Source of the DNA: an uncultured Phascolarctobacterium sp.
GTDB taxonomy: Bacteria > Bacillota > Negativicutes > Acidaminococcales > Acidaminococcaceae
Length of the DNA stretch: 5,603 bases
Direction of reading: 5' to 3'
NCBI GenBank assembly: GCA_937906915.1
Contig: CALCUU010000063.1
Span: forward strand, 1 to 5,603
Below the pieces are notes generated by a model. The model was not told the origin of the DNA and ran no database searches. It saw only the letters and a list, made by a program, of their open reading frames with translations. Within the stretch, counting starts at the first letter, position 1, and every line of letters begins with the position of its first letter. Below are positions 1 through 5,240 of this stretch, one piece after another. Made by a program: the position numbers and the translations under genes.

Positions 1-317
1 GTAACCCGTCCTTCTCCACTGATACTACTGCTGCATTGCGTGCTGCTGAAATCGAAGCTGACGCAATCCTTATGGCTAAAAAAGGCGTTGACGGTGTTTA
101 TGACTGTGACCCTGCTAAAAATCCCAATGCTGTTATGTTCGATGAACTGGAATACATTGAAGTTATCCAACGTAAGCTTAGCGTAATGGATTCCACTGCA
201 ATCAGCCTGTGCATGGACAATAACATTCCTATCGTAGTATTTAATATTGATAAACCGGGTAACATTTTGCGTGCTGCTTCCGGCGAGAAAATCGGTACCC
301 TGGTAGGAGGTAAATAA
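1..317 (+). CDS. pyrH: UMP kinase, C-terminal part (5' truncated by window edge)
   Basis: UMP kinase of the amino-acid-kinase fold phosphorylates UMP to UDP with ATP in the cytoplasm, feeding RNA, DNA and UDP-sugar synthesis. The reading frame is open from base 3, so the gene begins left of the window; 104 C-terminal residues of a protein usually about 240 long are visible. Diagnostic segments are NPSFSTDTTAALRAAEI at the very start (the family's GNPxFxTDTAAALRA loop), the ILMAKKGVDGVYDCDP segment typical of the nucleotide-binding part, and the C-terminal LSVMDSTAISLCMDN followed by IPIVVFNI and a short GTLVGGK tail. The stop is TAA at 315-317. The frr start lies 3 nt further on, and its ribosome binding site lies inside the last pyrH codons, so the two are surely co-transcribed. 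An internal TTG at position 36 is not a real start, because homology continues upstream of it. The residue after NP is Ser where I would expect an aromatic one. Identification is very secure. Confidence 0.96.
   Translation, partial: NPSFSTDTTAALRAAEIEADAILMAKKGVDGVYDCDPAKNPNAVMFDELEYIEVIQRKLSVMDSTAISLCMDNNIPIVVFNIDKPGNILRAASGEKIGTLVGGK
304..310 (+). promoter_or_regulatory. Ribosome binding site of frr, inside pyrH
   Basis: TAGGAGG lies 10 nt before the frr ATG at 321 and is read at the same time as the Val-Gly-Gly codons at the end of pyrH. A strong Shine-Dalgarno buried in the upstream coding sequence, plus a 3-nt intergenic gap, points to coupled translation of pyrH and frr. The match is seen directly; the coupling is inferred. 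Confidence 0.8.
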
Positions 318-320
318 TTT

Positions 321-884
321 ATGGCAACTGTAAAAGAAATTCTCACTAATGCTGAAGGCAAAATGCATAAATCCGTAGATGCATTGCGCGTTGATTTGGC
401 AAGCCTGCGTGCTGGTCGTGCAACTCCTTCCTTGCTGGAAAAAGTAATGGTTGATTACTATGGCGCACCCACTCCTGTTACCCAAGTAGCAAGCGTATCC
501 GTTCCGGAACCTCGTATGATTGTTATCCAACCTTGGGAAAGAAACATGATTAAAGCTATTGAAAAAGCTATCATGAAATCTGACTTGGGCTTGAACCCCA
601 ACAGCGACGGCGTTTGCATTCGCTTGAACCTGCCCCAATTGACCGAAGACCGTCGTAAAGAATTGGTTAAAGTGGTTCACAAAAAAGCAGAAGAATTCCG
701 CGTAGTAGTTCGCAACCTGCGTCGTGATGCTAACGATGCAATCAAAAAAGCTGAAAAAGCTAAAGAAATCACCGAAGACGAATCCAAAAAGGGCGTTGAC
801 GATGTACAAAAGCTTACCGACAAAATCATTAAAGAAATTGACGGCGTAGCTGCAAATAAAGAAAAAGAAGTTATGGAAATCTGA
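321..884 (+). CDS. frr: Ribosome recycling factor
   Basis: RRF acts with EF-G after termination to split the post-termination ribosome from mRNA, freeing subunits for the next round; it is cytosolic and essential in most bacteria. The 187-residue product has the usual family length (about 185). The N-terminal helix carries the typical DALRVDLASLRAGRATPSLLEKV stretch (about residues 20-42). It is followed by the beta-rich domain II with VDYYGAPTPVTQVASVSVPEPR and IQPWERNMIKAIEKAI, then DLGLNPNSDG and IRLNLPQLTEDRRKELVK. A long charged C-terminal helical part rich in Lys, Glu and Asp completes the three-helix bundle. All 18 Glu codons are GAA, a strong bias as expected for a highly expressed translation gene. 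Start ATG 321 is supported by the TAGGAGG upstream. The stop TGA overlaps the next gene's ATG by one base. Identification is secure. Confidence 0.98.
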   Translation: MATVKEILTNAEGKMHKSVDALRVDLASLRAGRATPSLLEKVMVDYYGAPTPVTQVASVSVPEPRMIVIQPWERNMIKAIEKAIMKSDLGLNPNSDGVCIRLNLPQLTEDRRKELVKVVHKKAEEFRVVVRNLRRDANDAIKKAEKAKEITEDESKKGVDDVQKLTDKIIKEIDGVAANKEKEVMEI

Positions 885-1087
885 TGCAGGTTCCTAACGT
901 TTTGGCACTGCCTTTGGAAGAAGCGTTGAAGCGTTTGGCTGAGGCTGGGGTAGAGTACGAAATTAAGGTGCTCTTGCCTCCTCGTGAAAGCGAGGCTGAC
1001 TACGAGGGCAAAGAAGTGCGTAAATATGTAGTTAGGCAACAAGTTTTGCCTGATGATAAATTAGTTCTTACCATCGTGTATAGATAA
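884..1087 (+). CDS. Small single PASTA-like domain protein, function unknown
   Basis: This 67-residue protein is not a standard member of the frr-uppS cluster. The N-terminus, VPNVLALPLEEALKRLAEAG (residues 3-22), fits the PASTA pattern of a VP-x-V opening, an L-x-x-A-x-x-x-L helix and a final AG. The C-terminus, YVVRQQVLPDD followed by LVLTIVY (residues 48-66), fits the closing V-x-x-Q-x-P turn and a last beta strand. The glycine that normally follows the P-x turn is missing, and a charged stretch (about residues 34-47) takes the place of the central strand. PASTA domains are known as extracellular modules of PknB-type kinases and some penicillin-binding proteins. This copy has no signal peptide, membrane segment or partner domain, so it looks cytosolic. 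Its ATG overlaps the frr TGA (TGATG) and only a weak GGA at 875-877 precedes it, so translation probably depends on reinitiation after frr. Four of nine Glu codons are GAG, unlike frr. That it is a real gene is likely; the fold is inferred from pattern and the function is unknown. Confidence 0.8.
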   Translation: MQVPNVLALPLEEALKRLAEAGVEYEIKVLLPPRESEADYEGKEVRKYVVRQQVLPDDKLVLTIVYR

Positions 1088-1092
1088 AGTGG

Positions 1093-1102
1093 AGAGGAGG
1101 TG
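1093..1102 (+). promoter_or_regulatory. Strong Shine-Dalgarno of the ferredoxin gene
   Basis: AGAGGAGGTG is a near-complete complement of the 16S rRNA 3' end, 8 nt before the ATG at 1111. It supports a short gene that could easily be missed and suggests high translation. Confidence 0.85.
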
Positions 1103-1110
1103 CAAAGATC

Positions 1111-1275
1111 ATGGCATTGAAAATTGATAAAGAAGCTTGCGTAGGTTGCGGTACTTGTGCAGCTACCTGTCCCGTTGGTGCTATCAACGAAGTTGACGGT
1201 AAATACGAAATCGGTGAAGAATGCGTAGAATGCGGCGCTTGCGCAGCAGCTTGCCCCGTTGGTGCAATCGAATAA
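1111..1275 (+). CDS. 2[4Fe-4S] ferredoxin, clostridial type
   Basis: This 54-residue bacterial ferredoxin is a soluble low-potential electron carrier. Two CxxCxxCxxxCP motifs are complete: Cys10, 13, 16, 20 with Pro21, and Cys38, 41, 44, 48 with Pro49. Following the family rule, three cysteines of one motif and the last one of the other bind each cluster. The spacer between motifs is short, with no extra insert or C-terminal helix, matching the compact ferredoxins of anaerobes (about 55 residues). The two halves are an obvious internal duplication. All Glu codons are GAA, and the Shine-Dalgarno is very strong, so high expression is likely. It starts 23 nt after the PASTA-like ORF and is followed by a terminator, making it the last gene of the upstream block. 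Possible clients are pyruvate:ferredoxin oxidoreductase, hydrogenase, or the MEP enzymes IspG and IspH; the sequence does not decide between them. Family identification is secure, the physiological partner is open. Confidence 0.95.
   Translation: MALKIDKEACVGCGTCAATCPVGAINEVDGKYEIGEECVECGACAAACPVGAIE
1138..1269 (+). repeat. Internal duplication within the ferredoxin gene
   Basis: The 48-nt stretch 1138-1185 (residues 10-25) and the stretch 1222-1269 (residues 38-53) align without gaps at 38 of 48 bases by my count. The second halves of the encoded segments both read CPVGAI. This is the known ancestral duplication of 2[4Fe-4S] ferredoxins, here still visible at DNA level, helped by shared codon choice. 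Confidence 0.75.
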
Positions 1276-1305
1276 TATCATCGAATGAATACCAATTTCT
1301 TAAAA

Positions 1306-1346
1306 GGCGGCCTCCACTAAGGGGGCTTGCCTATTTCTTATTTTTT
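1306..1346 (+). terminator. Rho-independent terminator after the ferredoxin gene
   Basis: The 5' arm GGCGGCCTCC (1306-1315) pairs with GGGGGCTTGCC (1321-1331) around the loop ACTAA. This gives ten base pairs, two of them G-U, with one bulged T. It is followed by a T-rich tract, TTTCTTATTTTTT (1334-1346). Adenines just before the stem (AAAA, 1302-1305) could pair with some of the Ts, as in bidirectional or extended terminators. It lies 30 nt after the ferredoxin stop and ends the pyrH-side block. The T-tract is interrupted by C and A, so read-through into uppS is possible. Confidence 0.85.
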
Positions 1347-1359
1347 ATGATTTCTAGCG

Positions 1360-1364
1360 AAAGG
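1360..1364 (+). promoter_or_regulatory. Ribosome binding site deciding the uppS start
   Basis: AAAGG ends 10 nt before the ATG at 1375 but only 4 nt before the in-frame TTG at 1369. The spacing favours ATG 1375 as the start, giving 261 residues and not the 263 of the longest open frame. It is a modest Shine-Dalgarno compared with others in the window. Confidence 0.6.
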
Positions 1365-1374
1365 CTGGTTGCTT

Positions 1375-2160
1375 ATGTTTAAAGGCTTGTTTCAAACCAA
1401 AAAGACTACACCCAAAGCAGAGATTACTTGGGATTTAACAGATATAGATTTAAACAATATCCCTAAACATATTGCAATTATTATGGACGGCAATGGACGT
1501 TGGGCGAAGGCCCAGGGTAAGGTGCGCACCTTTGGTCATCAAGCCGGTGCAGAAACCTTAAAGACCATTGTAAGAGCAGCGGACAAGCTGGGCGTAAAGG
1601 TTATCAGCGCCTATGCTTTTTCTACTGAAAACTGGAAGCGACCCGTAACCGAAGTAAACTTTATTATGGAGCTGCTGTCCCGTTATTTGACCAGTGAGAT
1701 TGAAGAATTTAACGAGAACAACGTGCAAGTACGTTTCTTGGGTTCTCGTGAAGGGTTGCCGGAAATTGTTAAGCAAAAAATGGATAACGCCATTGAAGCT
1801 ACCAAGAACAATACCGGTATTGTTTTGAATTTGGCAATAAACTACGGCGGTCAAGCAGAAATCTTAAATGCTGTGAAGGAAATTGCAGCAGAGGTTGAGG
1901 CTGGCAAGCTTAACGTAGCAGATATAACTAATAATATTTTTGAAAGTCATTTATATACTAAGGGTCTGCCCGCACCGGACTTGCTCATTAGACCGGGTGG
2001 GGATTTACGCATTAGTAACTTTTTGCTGTGGCAAATTGCTTATGCGGAAATTTGGACTACGGAAGTGTTCTGGCCTGATTTTTCACCGGAGCATTTACTG
2101 CAAGCCATTGCTGCTTACCAAGGTCGTGAGCGTCGTTTTGGCGGCTTAGTAAATAAATAA
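1375..2160 (+). CDS. uppS: Undecaprenyl diphosphate synthase (cis-prenyltransferase)
   Basis: UppS adds eight isopentenyl units in cis to farnesyl diphosphate, making the C55 carrier lipid precursor for peptidoglycan and other wall polymers; it works at the cytoplasmic membrane face. The 261-residue product has the normal length. After a 30-residue N-terminal lead comes HIAIIMDGNGRWA with the catalytic Asp38 (equivalent to E. coli Asp26), then FGHQAGAE, SAYAFSTENWKRP and NLAINYGGQAEI. The C-terminal substrate region holds Arg206, Arg212, SNFLLWQIAYAE with metal-binding Glu225 (E. coli Glu213), and the closing GRERRFGG. One departure is visible: the usual R-T-G/S-G-E-x-R segment reads RPGGDLR, with Pro207 for Thr and Asp210 for Glu (E. 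coli Glu198). The chemistry-bearing residues Asp38 and Glu225 are intact, so I expect an active enzyme. It opens the second gene block after a terminator, with cdsA 14 nt downstream. ATG 1375 is preferred over TTG 1369 on ribosome-site spacing. Confidence 0.96.
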   Translation: MFKGLFQTKKTTPKAEITWDLTDIDLNNIPKHIAIIMDGNGRWAKAQGKVRTFGHQAGAETLKTIVRAADKLGVKVISAYAFSTENWKRPVTEVNFIMELLSRYLTSEIEEFNENNVQVRFLGSREGLPEIVKQKMDNAIEATKNNTGIVLNLAINYGGQAEILNAVKEIAAEVEAGKLNVADITNNIFESHLYTKGLPAPDLLIRPGGDLRISNFLLWQIAYAEIWTTEVFWPDFSPEHLLQAIAAYQGRERRFGGLVNK

Positions 2161-2162
2161 GC

Positions 2163-2167
2163 AGGTG
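2163..2167 (+). promoter_or_regulatory. Ribosome binding site of cdsA
   Basis: AGGTG lies 7 nt before the ATG at 2175 and directly after the uppS TAA, supporting both the chosen cdsA start and tight co-translation with uppS. Confidence 0.6.
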
Positions 2168-2174
2168 TAAAAAG

Positions 2175-3038
2175 ATGTTAACACGTATTATCACAGGTGC
2201 TATTGGCGCAGTTGCTGCCATTGGCATCATCACAACCGGTGGTTGGGTATTTTCTTTAGCAGTTTTTATTTTAAGTGCCATTGGCTGGTACGAATATCAT
2301 CAAATTGCTGCGGCAAAGGGTAAGAATGTGTACTACCTTACCTCCGGCTTGGGAAGCCTTTTGATTAGCGGCTTCGCAGCCTTTGCTTACCACGCAGAAA
2401 TCGAAGAGCTTTTTGTTATGGCGTTTATGGCTATGTTTACAGCCCTGTTCTTTATCTTTAACGCTATTGAAGGCTTGGTGCGTCATTGCCAATGTGGCGA
2501 CAAGGATTGGGCAAGCAATACTGCTCTTTCCATGTGGGGCTTGATTTACTGCGGTGTGCTTTTTGCTCACGTAATTTTACTGCGCTCCCTGTACCTTAGC
2601 CCTCACATTGATTTAGGCTTTAGAGTATTCCACTTTGGCGAGCTTGCTTTGTGGATGGTGCTCATCGGTACTTGGGCAAGTGATGTTTTCGCATATTTCG
2701 TAGGCTATTTCTTTGGCAAGACTCCTTTCTGCAGTGTTAGCCCTAAGAAAACCTTTGAAGGCGCAGTGGGCGGTTTCGTTGGCTGCTTCCTGGTAGTTTT
2801 GGCAATCAGCATTGTTTGCATGGGTATTCCCCTGTGGCAAGGCGTAGTGCTGGGCTTGGCAATTGCCTTCTTCGCTCCTGTGGGCGACTTGGTAGAATCC
2901 ATTTTGAAACGTTCCTTTGACGTGAAGGATTCCGGCAAATTGTTCCCCGGTCACGGCGGTGTGCTTGACCGTTTCGACAGCCTGCTCTTTACCGCACCCG
3001 TTACCTATTATCTGTTCCTGATCTTTACTTTGTTCTAA
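2175..3038 (+). CDS. cdsA: Phosphatidate cytidylyltransferase (CDP-diglyceride synthase)
   Basis: CdsA makes CDP-diacylglycerol from phosphatidic acid and CTP in the cytoplasmic membrane; this is the branch point for phosphatidylglycerol, phosphatidylethanolamine and cardiolipin. The 287-residue product is almost all hydrophobic, with roughly eight membrane segments. They lie near residues 5-20, 22-42, 52-70, 76-97, 113-135, 156-178, 200-237 (possibly two) and 268-286. The catalytic C-terminal half has GTWASDVFAYFVG with Asp170, SPKKTFEG (189-196), and GDLVES around Asp238. The full CDS-family signature runs from Ser242 to Asp268: SILKR, four residues, KDSG, then PGHGGVLDRFD. Every fixed position of that signature is present. 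A Cys-containing loop (HCQC, 104-107) is a local feature without known meaning. ATG 2175 has AGGTG 7 nt upstream. The gene sits between uppS and dxr, as is usual in Bacillota, with 14 and 10 nt gaps. Confidence 0.96.
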   Translation: MLTRIITGAIGAVAAIGIITTGGWVFSLAVFILSAIGWYEYHQIAAAKGKNVYYLTSGLGSLLISGFAAFAYHAEIEELFVMAFMAMFTALFFIFNAIEGLVRHCQCGDKDWASNTALSMWGLIYCGVLFAHVILLRSLYLSPHIDLGFRVFHFGELALWMVLIGTWASDVFAYFVGYFFGKTPFCSVSPKKTFEGAVGGFVGCFLVVLAISIVCMGIPLWQGVVLGLAIAFFAPVGDLVESILKRSFDVKDSGKLFPGHGGVLDRFDSLLFTAPVTYYLFLIFTLF

Positions 3039-3043
3039 GGTGA
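3037..3043 (+). promoter_or_regulatory. Ribosome binding site of dxr overlapping the cdsA stop
   Basis: AAGGTGA begins within the cdsA TAA codon and ends 5 nt before the dxr ATG at 3049. The shared bases suggest that a ribosome finishing cdsA delivers initiation on dxr. The pattern is seen directly; the coupling is inferred. Confidence 0.7.
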
Positions 3044-3048
3044 TATAA

Positions 3049-4200
3049 ATGAAGAATATCTCTTTACTTGGTAGCACAGGCTCCATTGGCAAGCAAACCT
3101 TGGAGGTTGCTGCTGCTAATCCCGACAAAATGAAAATTCGTGTGTTGGCTGCGCATACCAGCGACACAGTTTTAGAAGAACAAATCCGTGCCTTTGAGCC
3201 AGATTTTGCAGTGCTTTCTGATAAGGAAGCAGCTGCTCGTCTTAAAGCACGTTACCACGGCAAAACTGAAATCCTTGCCGGTGAAGAAGGTCTCTTGGCT
3301 GCGGCAACCTATAGCGAAGTAGATACAGTTCTTGCTTCCATGGTTGGTTATGCAGGCTTACGTCCTACCATGGCTGCTATTAACTGCGGTAAGAACATTG
3401 CTCTTGCCAATAAAGAAACCTTGGTGGCAGCAGGTAGCCTTGTTATGGAAGCTGTCGCAAAAAATAACGTAAGCCTTACCCCTGTGGATAGCGAGCACAG
3501 CGCAATCTTCCAAGCGCTCCAAGGCGGTAAGGAGGACGAAGTAAAACGCCTTCTCATTACTGCAAGCGGTGGGCCTTTCCGTGGCAAGAAGCGTAGCGAG
3601 CTGGAAAGCGTTACCCTTGCTCAATGCTTGAACCACCCTAACTGGAGCATGGGCAAGAAGATTACTGTAGATTCTTCCACCTTGGCTAACAAGGGCTTGG
3701 AAGTTATCGAAGCTCATTGGCTTTTTAATATGCCCTACGAAAAAATTGACGTGGTAGTGCATCCTCAAAGCATTATCCATTCTTTAGTAGAGTTCTGTGA
3801 TGGTAGCGTAATCGCTCAACTTGGCGAGCCTGATATGCGTTTGCCCATTCAATATGCGTTAAGCTATCCCTGCCGTTATCATAAGGCGTTTGACCAGCTG
3901 GATTTAATCAAGGCTGGCACCTTAACTTTTGAAGCGCCTGACATGGAAGCTTTCCCTTCCTTGCGTATTGCCATTGACTGCGGTAAAGCAGGGGGAACCT
4001 TGCCCTGCGTGTTCAACGCAGCCAACGAAGAAGCGGTGTACGCATTCTTAGACAATAAGATTAAATATTTAGATATTCCCTACATTACTGAAAAGGTTGC
4101 TAGCCTGCACAAGAATATTGCTGCTCCCTGCATTGAAGACATTGAACGTGCAGATGCAGAGGCTCGTGCTGCTGCGCAATCTATAATTGCAAATTTATAG
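3049..4200 (+). CDS. dxr: 1-deoxy-D-xylulose 5-phosphate reductoisomerase
   Basis: Dxr (IspC) rearranges and reduces DXP to 2-C-methyl-D-erythritol 4-phosphate with NADPH, the first committed step of the MEP isoprenoid pathway and the target of fosmidomycin. The 383-residue length is normal. The N-terminal Rossmann motif GSTGSIGKQTL starts at Gly8, and ALANKETLVAAG follows near residue 120. The divalent-metal ligands are all present: Asp147 and Glu149 in PVDSEHSAIFQ, and Glu218 in ANKGLEVIEAHW. These correspond to E. coli Asp150, Glu152 and Glu231. Substrate phosphate contacts Ser173, His196, Asn214 and Lys215 are also in place, as is the flexible-loop HPNWSMGKKITVDSSTL segment. HPQSIIHSLVEF and the C-terminal GGTLPCVFNAANEEAV with a helical tail complete the protein. 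The stop TAG is part of the next gene's ribosome binding site. The product joins IspG, two genes further on, in the same pathway, and feeds UppS encoded upstream. Identification is secure. Confidence 0.98.
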   Translation: MKNISLLGSTGSIGKQTLEVAAANPDKMKIRVLAAHTSDTVLEEQIRAFEPDFAVLSDKEAAARLKARYHGKTEILAGEEGLLAAATYSEVDTVLASMVGYAGLRPTMAAINCGKNIALANKETLVAAGSLVMEAVAKNNVSLTPVDSEHSAIFQALQGGKEDEVKRLLITASGGPFRGKKRSELESVTLAQCLNHPNWSMGKKITVDSSTLANKGLEVIEAHWLFNMPYEKIDVVVHPQSIIHSLVEFCDGSVIAQLGEPDMRLPIQYALSYPCRYHKAFDQLDLIKAGTLTFEAPDMEAFPSLRIAIDCGKAGGTLPCVFNAANEEAVYAFLDNKIKYLDIPYITEKVASLHKNIAAPCIEDIERADAEARAAAQSIIANL

Positions 4201-4204
4201 GAGG
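4199..4204 (+). promoter_or_regulatory. Ribosome binding site deciding the rseP TTG start
   Basis: AGGAGG overlaps the last two bases of the dxr TAG stop and lies 6 nt before TTG 4211. No ATG or GTG is available at a suitable distance, so this site selects the TTG. The longer in-frame start at TTG 4187 would lie upstream of the site and inside dxr. Confidence 0.8.
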
Positions 4205-4210
4205 CAAAAA

Positions 4211-5227
4211 TTGCTGACGATTTTAGCTGCTATCTTTGTGTTTGGCGTACTTGTTACGGTTCACGAGCTGGGGCACTTCATTACGGCGAAGATGACCGGA
4301 ATGAAGGTAGAAGAATTTGCCATTGGCTTTGGCCCTAACATTTACCAACAAAAAGACGGCGATACATTATATAGCTTGAGGGCAATTCCCTTGGGCGGTT
4401 ATAACAAAATTGCGGGAATGGACCCGGAAGACCCTTGGGATCCTGACGGCTTCAAGGCTAAATCCATTCCGGCAAGAATGCTGGTAATTTTGGCAGGCTC
4501 TTTGATGAACTTTATCCTGCCTGTGATTTTGTTTTCCGGCATTTTTATGATTGACGGTATTGAAAAGCCCGTCGATAAACCAATCTTAGGCATTGTTGTA
4601 GAAAACAAGGCTGCTTACAACGCAGGCTTAGAGGTTGGCGATAAAATTTTGACTATTAACGGCGCACCCATGCACACTTGGGACGATGTGGTAGTAACCT
4701 TACGCGAAAACGGTACTAAAGAGGTTACTTTAACTGCGGAACGTGACGGCGCCGTGCATACATACAAAATGTTCCCTGAGTATAATGAAGAATTGGGACG
4801 TCCCTTGATTGGTATTTCTCCTAAATTTACCAAGGAGCGTTTGGGTGTAGCAGATTCCATTAAATTGGGCTTTACCTCTACCCAAAAGGTAATTGGCTTG
4901 ATGGTGGAAGGCTTGCAACGTATTATTACAGGTAAGGCTTCTGCGGAAGTAAGTGGCCCCATTGGCGTTGCCCAAATGGCAGGCGAGGTAGCGGCGGAAG
5001 GCTTGCTTCCCTTGCTGAACTTTGTTGCCTTCTTGAGCATTAACCTTGGCGTAATCAACCTGTTGCCCTTGCCCGCACTTGATGGCGGTCATTTTATCCT
5101 GCTCCTTTACGAAGGCTTGCGTGGCAAACCCTTGGGAGCAAAGGCAATGCACAATATTCAGACCATTGGCATTGCTATAATATTAGCAATTACAATTTTT
5201 TCTACATTTAAAGATATAACTCGTTGA
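4211..5227 (+). CDS. rseP: RseP/RasP-type site-2 intramembrane zinc metalloprotease
   Basis: This M50B protease cuts membrane-spanning segments of substrates such as anti-sigma factors and leftover signal peptides. The protein starts at TTG 4211 and has 338 residues. The first membrane segment (about 3-22) carries the zinc motif HELGH at His18, Glu19 (catalytic) and His22. The family's re-entrant GGYNKIAGMDPED stretch follows. A second segment begins near Met90, then one PDZ domain lies at about residues 123-205 (PILGIVV, AGLEVGDKILTING). The third zinc ligand is Asp291 in NLLPLPALDGGH, and a last membrane helix ends at about residue 335. E. coli RseP has about 450 residues and two PDZ domains; the short single-PDZ form is common in Bacillota. 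No anti-sigma gene is adjacent, so its substrate cannot be told from here. The start choice rests on the AGGAGG at 4199. An alternative start at TTG 4187 would add eight residues and overlap dxr by 14 nt. The gene lies between dxr and ispG with gaps of 10 and 13 nt. Confidence 0.95.
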   Translation: MLTILAAIFVFGVLVTVHELGHFITAKMTGMKVEEFAIGFGPNIYQQKDGDTLYSLRAIPLGGYNKIAGMDPEDPWDPDGFKAKSIPARMLVILAGSLMNFILPVILFSGIFMIDGIEKPVDKPILGIVVENKAAYNAGLEVGDKILTINGAPMHTWDDVVVTLRENGTKEVTLTAERDGAVHTYKMFPEYNEELGRPLIGISPKFTKERLGVADSIKLGFTSTQKVIGLMVEGLQRIITGKASAEVSGPIGVAQMAGEVAAEGLLPLLNFVAFLSINLGVINLLPLPALDGGHFILLLYEGLRGKPLGAKAMHNIQTIGIAIILAITIFSTFKDITR

Positions 5228-5228
5228 G

Positions 5229-5234
5229 AGGTGA
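5229..5234 (+). promoter_or_regulatory. Ribosome binding site of ispG
   Basis: AGGTGA lies 6 nt before ATG 5241 and 1 nt after the rseP TGA. It fixes the ispG start and continues the pattern of tightly spaced genes in this block. Confidence 0.75.
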
Positions 5235-5240
5235 CTGATA

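Larger units (their letters stand above)
1276..1374 (+). other. Only sizeable intergenic region (99 nt) between ferredoxin and uppS
   Basis: This stretch holds the terminator and the short uppS leader. After the T-tract only about 28 nt remain before ATG 1375. A TATGAT hexamer at 1346-1351 resembles a -10 element but has no matching -35 at the right distance, because the terminator stem occupies that place. I see no small ORF, riboswitch-like fold or repeat in it beyond the terminator hairpin. Confidence 0.7.

Noticed and set aside
36..38. TTG 36 as start of a 93-residue gene
   Set aside because: UMP kinase homology continues in frame upstream to the window edge, so this is an internal Leu codon of a truncated pyrH.
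677..1042. 121-codon minus-strand frame over the frr end and the PASTA-like ORF
   Set aside because: Low-complexity Ser/Phe/Leu composition as expected from the reverse of Lys/Glu-rich helices; no start signal or homology is recognised.
1138..1269. Ferredoxin internal repeat as a sign of a recent duplication or mobile event
   Set aside because: The duplication is the ancient one common to all 2[4Fe-4S] ferredoxins; the DNA similarity follows from conserved residues and shared codon choice.
1346..1351. TATGAT as a -10 promoter element for uppS
   Set aside because: No -35-like hexamer lies 16-18 nt upstream; that place is the G-rich terminator arm. There is no TGn extension either. It is mentioned in the intergenic entry but not called as a promoter.
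1369..1374. uppS start at TTG 1369
   Set aside because: The AAAGG site would be only 4 nt away, while ATG 1375 has better spacing and is the stronger start codon.
2613..3167. 184-codon open frame on the minus strand across cdsA/dxr
   Set aside because: It lies antisense to two well-identified genes, shows no recognisable motif or ribosome site, and spans a gene boundary. It is a codon-bias shadow.
4187..4210. Longer rseP start at TTG 4187
   Set aside because: It would overlap dxr by 14 nt and lies upstream of the AGGAGG that fits TTG 4211. The extra residues (MQIYRRQK) are not typical of the family N-terminus.
4615..5152. Two overlapping minus-strand open frames within rseP
   Set aside because: Both are antisense to conserved PDZ and LDG-region codons, with no family likeness. 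They are shadows of the sense gene.
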